The position numbers and the translations under genes are program-made. The notes under the pieces are model-generated. The model ran no database searches. It saw only the letters and a program-made list of their open reading frames with translations, and was not told the origin of the DNA. Below, piece after piece: positions 7,376-10,838 of a stretch of 10,838 nucleotides of DNA. This stretch comes from Campylobacterota bacterium (GTDB lineage: Bacteria > Campylobacterota > Campylobacteria > Campylobacterales > Sulfurovaceae): contig DRQB01000112.1 in NCBI GenBank assembly GCA_011330645.1, forward strand, positions 1 through 10,838, given 5' to 3'. Each line of letters starts with the position of its first letter. The stretch's first letter is position 1.

Positions 7376-7573
7376 CTCTTATCCTCATAATAGAAATAAT
7401 GCAAAGTAAAAAATAAAGAAAACAAGGAGTTAGAAAAGTTTTTAGTGTTAGGTATGTTTTGATTTACATGAAAAAGATATCTAGTAAGCACTTTTCATAA
7501 CGTTGACTCCTTTTTCTTATACTAACTAATTAGATTATATAGTAGAACGTATTTGCTTAAGTTTAATTTCAAC
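7376..7573 (-). promoter_or_regulatory. Leader and putative promoter region of the polysaccharide operon
   Basis: This AT-rich gap lies between the DsrE-like gene and ugd. Read on the minus strand it holds a consensus TATAAT at 7539-7534, with no recognisable -35 about 17 bases upstream; Campylobacterota sigma-70 promoters are known for this. A start about 7 bases downstream would give a leader of about 150 nt. An imperfect inverted repeat TACTA...TAGTA (7520-7544) and the palindrome CTAATTAG (7526-7533) surround the -10 box and could be an operator, but are short enough to be chance in such AT-rich DNA. No clear terminator for the DsrE-like gene is visible, so some read-through into the operon is possible. 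No JUMPstart/ops element (GGCGGTAG) was found. Confidence 0.45.
7481..7498 (-). other. Five-codon mini-ORF with strong ribosome site, possible leader peptide or gene remnant
   Basis: On the minus strand a perfect AAGGAG (7512-7507) is followed after eight bases by ATG AAA AGT GCT TAC TAG, encoding MKSAY and a stop. It lies about 30 bases downstream of the consensus TATAAT and about 105 bases before ugd. The ribosome site is stronger than that of most genes in the operon. It could be a short regulatory leader, or the remaining 5' end of a gene lost by deletion. It carries no run of one amino acid as in classical attenuators, so its role is open. Confidence 0.3.
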
Positions 7574-7909
7574 TTAAAAAGTGAGAACCTTCCAATCACT
7601 CTGCAAAGACTCAGTAAGCCTCTCACCTGTATGAGTCATCTCTATACCAAGAGAGACTAACTTCTCAGTCACTCCATAGTCATCACTACAGACTACACAG
7701 CAAGAGAACTTTACACCCGTAGCTTGGACTTTAACGACCATCTTCTGTAATTCAACATTCTCTGCCAAAAGCTTAGCCGAAGGTCCCCATATCATAATGT
7801 GTGCCTCATCCCAATAATTACGAGGAAGCATCACAGAACCATAAAGAAGTATCATTTTTTTAGCAACTTCGATTTCTGAACTGCTCCATACAATAAGTAA
7901 TTTATTCAT
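7574..7909 (-). CDS. DsrE-family small cytoplasmic protein with CxxC pair
   Basis: A 111-residue protein without signal peptide or membrane segment. It resembles the compact single-domain DsrE-like proteins of bacteria and archaea: N-terminal strand KLLIVWSS (3-10), the motif YWDEAHIMIWGPSAKLL (32-48), a helix, then a cysteine-containing strand SCCVVCSDDYGV (69-80; Cys70, Cys71 and Cys74, with Cys71-x-x-Cys74 in the usual place), LGIEMTHTGERLTE (87-100) and the typical end WKVLTF. DsrE/TusD relatives handle protein-bound sulfur in sulfur oxidation or tRNA thiolation, but this subgroup has no established role, so a sulfur-relay or redox function is inference. It has its own putative promoter and an AGGAT ribosome site seven bases before the ATG. 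It is probably a separate unit between purH and the sugar operon. Confidence 0.8.
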   Translation of the reverse strand: MNKLLIVWSSSEIEVAKKMILLYGSVMLPRNYWDEAHIMIWGPSAKLLAENVELQKMVVKVQATGVKFSCCVVCSDDYGVTEKLVSLGIEMTHTGERLTESLQSDWKVLTF

Positions 7910-7929
7910 AGTAGTATCCTAAGAGGTAA

Positions 7930-7965
7930 TAAAGATATTATAGTGTGATTTAAAGTAAGTAAGAA
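7930..7965 (-). promoter_or_regulatory. Putative promoter of the DsrE-like gene
   Basis: A perfect TATAAT lies at 7942-7937 on the minus strand, about 27 bases before the ATG at 7909. The region 17-18 bases upstream offers only TTCTTA, a weak -35, within a T-rich stretch. Transcription would start near 7930 and give a short leader containing the AGGAT ribosome site. The box directly follows the hairpin after purH, as expected for the start of a new unit. Confidence 0.45.
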
Positions 7966-7993
7966 AGAAGAGATAAGCCAAAGGGATTATCTC
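7960..7993 (-). terminator. Putative intrinsic terminator of purH
   Basis: Beginning ten bases after the purH stop codon, the minus strand reads GAGATAA, a ten-base loop that may close further with CC/GG, and TTATCTC, a perfect 7-bp stem at 7993-7987 and 7976-7970. It is followed by the pyrimidine tract TTCTTTCTT. Stem plus interrupted T-run fits a modest rho-independent terminator. The stem is AT-rich, so termination may be incomplete. Confidence 0.55.
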
Positions 7994-8002
7994 ATAAATA
8001 GA

Positions 8003-9535
8003 TTAGTGTAAAAAGTGTCTCACTGTAGTGAAATAAAGTGAAATACCATGCTCATTGGCAGCTTCGATGACTTCGTCATCTCTGATGCTTCCACCAGGCT
8101 CGATGATAGCTTTTACACCTGCTTCTGCCGCAGCATCGATGCTGTCACGGAATGGGAAGAAAGCTTCTGATGCCATAGCAGCACCACTCACATCTAGTCC
8201 CATCTCTTTTGCTTTTTTAAGTGCACATTGCGCAGCATCTACACGAGATGTCATACCCATACCTACAGCTACCATCGCAGAGTCTTTGACATAAACCACA
8301 CAGTTAGACTTGGTAAGTCCTGCAACTTTCCATGCTATCTCTAGGTCTTTCATCTCTTGGCTTGATGCAGTGAGTTCAGACTTCTTCTCTGCATTGTGTA
8401 CTTCATTATCACAGATACAATCTGAGTTTTGGTAAACAAATCCACCATCTACATGTTTAAAGTCATGAGAGTCTTTAGACATTACCAACTTCTTGCCACC
8501 TTGGGAGAAAAGTTTAAGACGTTTTTTCTTCTCAAATACTTCTAAAGCTTCAGGCGTAAAGTCTGCTGCCATCACTACTTCTAGGAAGATTTCATTCATC
8601 TTCTCAGCGAGCTTTGCATCTACTACACCATTGACTGCTACAACACCACCAAAGGCAGAGACAGGGTCGCATTTAAGTGCTTCTACATAACTTTCCATCA
8701 ACGTATCTCTGAGTGCAAATCCACATGGGTTACCATGTTTTACAATACATACGGCATTTTCATCACCAAAGCTTGAAGCAATTTTAAGCGCACCGTTTAC
8801 ATCGTTGATGTTGTTAAATGACGCTTCACCTTTGACTTGCTTAAAGTTGTTTGTGAAGTGATTGTCAAACTCATAGAGCGCACCATCTTGATGAGGGTTC
8901 TCACCATAACGTGTTTGGAAAGATTTTTTACCAGTAATGAACTGATACTCACCAAAGCCATTGTTAAATCTACCGTTCATATAGTTTGCGATCATAGAGT
9001 CGTAAGCTGCAGTGTGTTCAAACGCTTTTATCATAAGTCCACGTCTAAACTCTAAGCTATCTTCTTTGTTTTCAAGTGCAGAGAGCACTGAGTTATAGTC
9101 GTTTGCATCTGTAACGATAAGTACATCATTAAAGTTCTTCGCAGCACTACGTACCATCGTTGGTCCGCCGATATCGATATTTTCGATAATCTCATCAAAG
9201 TCTTCAGTTCTCTCGATAGTCTCTTTAAACGGATAGAGGTTTACACACACAAGATCAATACCTTCAACACCAAGCTCTTTAGCTTGTGCAACGTGAGCTG
9301 CATCTCCACGCTTGTGGAGAATTCCACCGTGCACGTAAGGGTTCAATGTTTTCACACGCCCTTCAAAACACTCAGGAAACTTAGTCACTTCATCTATCTC
9401 GATAACTTTTACACCCGCTTCGTTTAACTTTTTGTATGTTCCACCTGTTGAGATAATCTCCCAACCTTGAGACTCTAACCCTTTGGCGAACTCAACGATG
9501 CCTGCTTTGTCACTTACACTTAGTAATGCTCTCAT
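8003..9535 (-). CDS. purH: Bifunctional AICAR formyltransferase / IMP cyclohydrolase
   Basis: PurH performs the last two steps of de novo purine synthesis: formylation of AICAR by 10-formyl-tetrahydrofolate, then ring closure to IMP, in the cytoplasm. At 510 residues it is near the usual 510-530. The N-terminal MGS-like cyclohydrolase domain (about 1-145) shows LLSVSDKAGI (4-13), STGGTYKKL (29-37) and FEGRVKTLNPYVHGGIL (57-73). The transformylase part shows RYGENPHQ (209-216), KHGNPCG (266-272) with the catalytic Lys266-His267 pair, and near the end EAFFPFRDSID, IIEPGGSIRDDE and the typical terminus RHFLH. An AAGG ribosome site lies seven bases before the ATG, with a putative promoter further upstream and a terminator-like hairpin downstream, so it is probably transcribed alone. 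Codon and base composition are richer in G+C (24 of 60 in a hand-counted line) than the left end of the window. Confidence 0.98.
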   Translation of the reverse strand: MRALLSVSDKAGIVEFAKGLESQGWEIISTGGTYKKLNEAGVKVIEIDEVTKFPECFEGRVKTLNPYVHGGILHKRGDAAHVAQAKELGVEGIDLVCVNLYPFKETIERTEDFDEIIENIDIGGPTMVRSAAKNFNDVLIVTDANDYNSVLSALENKEDSLEFRRGLMIKAFEHTAAYDSMIANYMNGRFNNGFGEYQFITGKKSFQTRYGENPHQDGALYEFDNHFTNNFKQVKGEASFNNINDVNGALKIASSFGDENAVCIVKHGNPCGFALRDTLMESYVEALKCDPVSAFGGVVAVNGVVDAKLAEKMNEIFLEVVMAADFTPEALEVFEKKKRLKLFSQGGKKLVMSKDSHDFKHVDGGFVYQNSDCICDNEVHNAEKKSELTASSQEMKDLEIAWKVAGLTKSNCVVYVKDSAMVAVGMGMTSRVDAAQCALKKAKEMGLDVSGAAMASEAFFPFRDSIDAAAEAGVKAIIEPGGSIRDDEVIEAANEHGISLYFTTVRHFLH

Positions 9536-9563
9536 GCAATAACCTTTAAAATATGGATAATTA

Positions 9564-9599
9564 ATGGCGGATTATAGCCAAAAATGACTTTAGATGAGG
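9564..9599 (-). promoter_or_regulatory. Putative purH promoter
   Basis: On the minus strand TATAAT lies at 9576-9571, preceded by a T-run (ATTTTTGGC), about 35 bases before the purH ATG. The position of a -35 box with a 17-base spacer (9599-9594) falls exactly on the last six bases of the hairpin after metE and reads CCTCAT, which does not resemble TTGACA. Recognition would rest on the -10 and the T-rich upstream stretch. No PurR-type operator is evident. Confidence 0.45.
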
Positions 9600-9617
9600 C
9601 GTTAGCAAACGCCTCAT
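9594..9617 (-). terminator. Perfect 10-bp hairpin after metE, probable terminator
   Basis: Six bases after the metE stop codon, ATGAGGCGTT and AACGCCTCAT form a perfect 10-bp stem with a four-base loop (9604-9607). It is the strongest hairpin in the window. On the minus strand the T-run does not follow directly: CTAAAGTCA precedes TTTTT. It is therefore an imperfect intrinsic terminator, or a 3'-end stabilising hairpin, of metE. Confidence 0.6.
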
Positions 9618-9623
9618 GAAAGA

Positions 9624-10838
9624 TTATGAGAGTGTAGCACGTACCTCTTTAACGGCTTGGACCATATGAATAAGACTAGGTTTCACCTCTTCCCATTTAC
9701 GGGTTTTAAGTCCACAGTCTGGGTTTATCCATAGTTGCTCTTTTGGAAGCACCTCTAAGAGTAGTTGAATCTGTGTCACTATCTCCTCAACACTTGGTAT
9801 ACGTGGAGAGTGAATGTCATAGACCCCAGGCCCTACCTCTTGTTTGTACCCCACCTCTTTAAAGATTTTAAGTAGCTCATTACCTGAACGTGCCGTCTCT
9901 ATAGAGATGACATCTGCATCCATGGCTTCTATGGTTCGAATGATGTCATTGAACTCTGAGTAACACATGTGGGTATGTATCTGCGTCTCTTGTTTGGCAG
10001 TAGATACTGAGATTTTAAAGTCTCTTACCGCCCAGCTTTCATAGCCTGCAATGTTCTCTTGACGCAAAGGATAACCTTCTTTAAAAGCAGCTTCATCTAC
10101 TTGTATCATCTTGATACCTGCTTTTTGCAGGTCATCTATCTCATCAGAAAGGGCTACAGCAATTTGTTTAGAGACATCTCCTCTATCCATATCATCACGC
10201 ACAAATGACCAGTTAAGTATGGTAACTGGACCGGTGAGCATACCTTTCATGATTTTATCTGTCTTAGATTGTGCATAGGTCATCCACGCTACGGTCATAG
10301 GTTTAGGACGGCTGATGTCACCGTAGATAAATGGTGGTTTCACACAACGGCTTCCGTAACTCTGTACCCAACCATTTTGGCTAAAGCCATATCCATCAAG
10401 CTGTTCTCCAAAGTACTCCACCATGTCATTACGCTCAGGTTCCCCATGCACAAGTACTTCAAGTCCACACTCTTCTTGAAAAGCAACACATTCGTCGATG
10501 TAGTTTTTCATCTCTTGCTCATACACTTCTTTAGAGATAGCACCTTTTTTAAAGTCTGCTCTTGCTTTACGTACTTCAGGAGTCTGTGGGAAAGAGCCTA
10601 TGGTAGTCGTCGCTAAATCCTTATAGCCCAAAAGCTCTTTTTGGATTTTTATACGTTCTTCATAAGCACCTTCGCGCTCTAGTTTACTGAAGTTTTCTAC
10701 TCTATTTTGTACCTCTTTGTTATGGATACGTGTTGAGTTGGCTCTGTTCTCATTGGCTTTTTGGTTCTCTTCAAGTGTCTTGAGTTCAGCACTGTTAAGT
10801 GTTTCACCCCAAAAGAGTTTGCATGCAAGTGAAATCTC
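9624..10838 (-). CDS. metE: Cobalamin-independent methionine synthase, C-terminal part, 5' end off the window
   Basis: MetE transfers a methyl group from 5-methyltetrahydropteroyltri-glutamate to homocysteine, making methionine without vitamin B12. The frame is open to the right edge, giving 404 visible residues of an enzyme usually about 750-770 long; the missing part is the N-terminal domain. The visible catalytic domain shows TTTIGSFPQT (77-86), VHGEPERNDMVEYFGEQLDG (130-149), LTGPVT, QVDEAA with Asp248, and the zinc ligands His290 and Cys292 (HMC), Glu314 (SIETARS) and Cys375 (NPDCGLK). The spacing of these (2, 24 and 85 residues from the His) equals that of E. coli His641, Cys643, Glu665 and Cys726, so the active site is intact. 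A TTG at 10631 that could be taken as a start is internal, because homologous sequence continues upstream of it. Regulation cannot be judged, since the promoter lies outside. Confidence 0.97.
   Translation of the reverse strand, partial: EISLACKLFWGETLNSAELKTLEENQKANENRANSTRIHNKEVQNRVENFSKLEREGAYEERIKIQKELLGYKDLATTTIGSFPQTPEVRKARADFKKGAISKEVYEQEMKNYIDECVAFQEECGLEVLVHGEPERNDMVEYFGEQLDGYGFSQNGWVQSYGSRCVKPPFIYGDISRPKPMTVAWMTYAQSKTDKIMKGMLTGPVTILNWSFVRDDMDRGDVSKQIAVALSDEIDDLQKAGIKMIQVDEAAFKEGYPLRQENIAGYESWAVRDFKISVSTAKQETQIHTHMCYSEFNDIIRTIEAMDADVISIETARSGNELLKIFKEVGYKQEVGPGVYDIHSPRIPSVEEIVTQIQLLLEVLPKEQLWINPDCGLKTRKWEEVKPSLIHMVQAVKEVRATLS

Noticed and set aside
7474..7502. Weak GAAAAG...CTTTTTC hairpin in the ugd leader as a terminator or attenuator
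   Set aside because: Only about five or six AT pairs with a long loop; pairing of this strength is expected by chance in such AT-rich DNA.
8055..9055. Three plus-strand open frames opposite purH (8055-8294, 8493-8690, 8837-9055)
   Set aside because: All are mirror frames of conserved purH codons, with low-complexity Ser/Ala-rich products in the first two and no supporting signals.
9564..9571. TGGCGGAT on the plus strand as a possible ops/JUMPstart element (GGCGGTAG)
   Set aside because: The match is partial, it is on the opposite strand from all genes, and it sits before purH and not before the polysaccharide operon.
10269..10616. 115-codon open frame on the plus strand opposite metE
   Set aside because: It is antisense to strongly conserved metE coding sequence, without a domain, ribosome-site support or recognisable composition; it is a shadow frame.
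10629..10631. TTG at 10631 as the start of a short metE
   Set aside because: The frame stays open to the window edge and the upstream residues continue as in full-length MetE, so the gene is cut by the window and not truncated.

Overview
The window looks like part of a chromosome from a low-GC Gram-negative bacterium, most likely a Campylobacterota (Epsilonproteobacteria) member of the Sulfurovum/Sulfurimonas kind. This is inferred from the AT-rich DNA, TATAAT -10 boxes without a readable -35, a cobalamin-independent methionine synthase, a DsrE-like protein beside purH and the general look of the proteins. No rRNA or other decisive marker is present, so the placement is moderate in confidence. 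All eleven genes lie on the minus strand and are read from right to left.

Right part (about 7574-10838), housekeeping: the C-terminal half of metE (5' end off the window), a strong hairpin, purH (last two steps of IMP synthesis) with its own putative promoter, a terminator-like hairpin, then a 111-aa DsrE-fold protein with a CxxC pair and its own putative promoter.

Middle (7376-7573): a 198-nt leader with a consensus TATAAT, followed by a five-codon mini-ORF with a perfect AAGGAG ribosome site, then the start of a polysaccharide operon.

Left part (1-7375): eight tightly packed genes (gaps of 3-9 nt or overlaps of 4-8 nt) in the order ugd, UDP-glucuronate 4-epimerase, rfbA, a SAF-domain oxidoreductase, rfbC, rfbB, a membrane-anchored GtrB/ArnC-like family 2 glycosyltransferase, and a ChbG/YdjC-family deacetylase cut by the window edge. 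The first two genes should make UDP-glucuronate and UDP-galacturonate. The rfb genes should make dTDP-4-keto-6-deoxy-L-lyxo-hexulose, the precursor of dTDP-L-rhamnose. The last two probably act on a lipid-linked or assembled glycan. This is the sugar-supply part of an O-antigen, capsule or similar surface glycan locus.

The main oddity is that rfbD, the reductase that finishes dTDP-rhamnose, is absent, while an uncharacterised NAD(P)-dependent homoserine-dehydrogenase-like/SAF protein sits inside the rfb cluster. The glycosyltransferase-deacetylase pair is a second point of interest. I saw no insertion sequence, tRNA, CRISPR array or phage gene.
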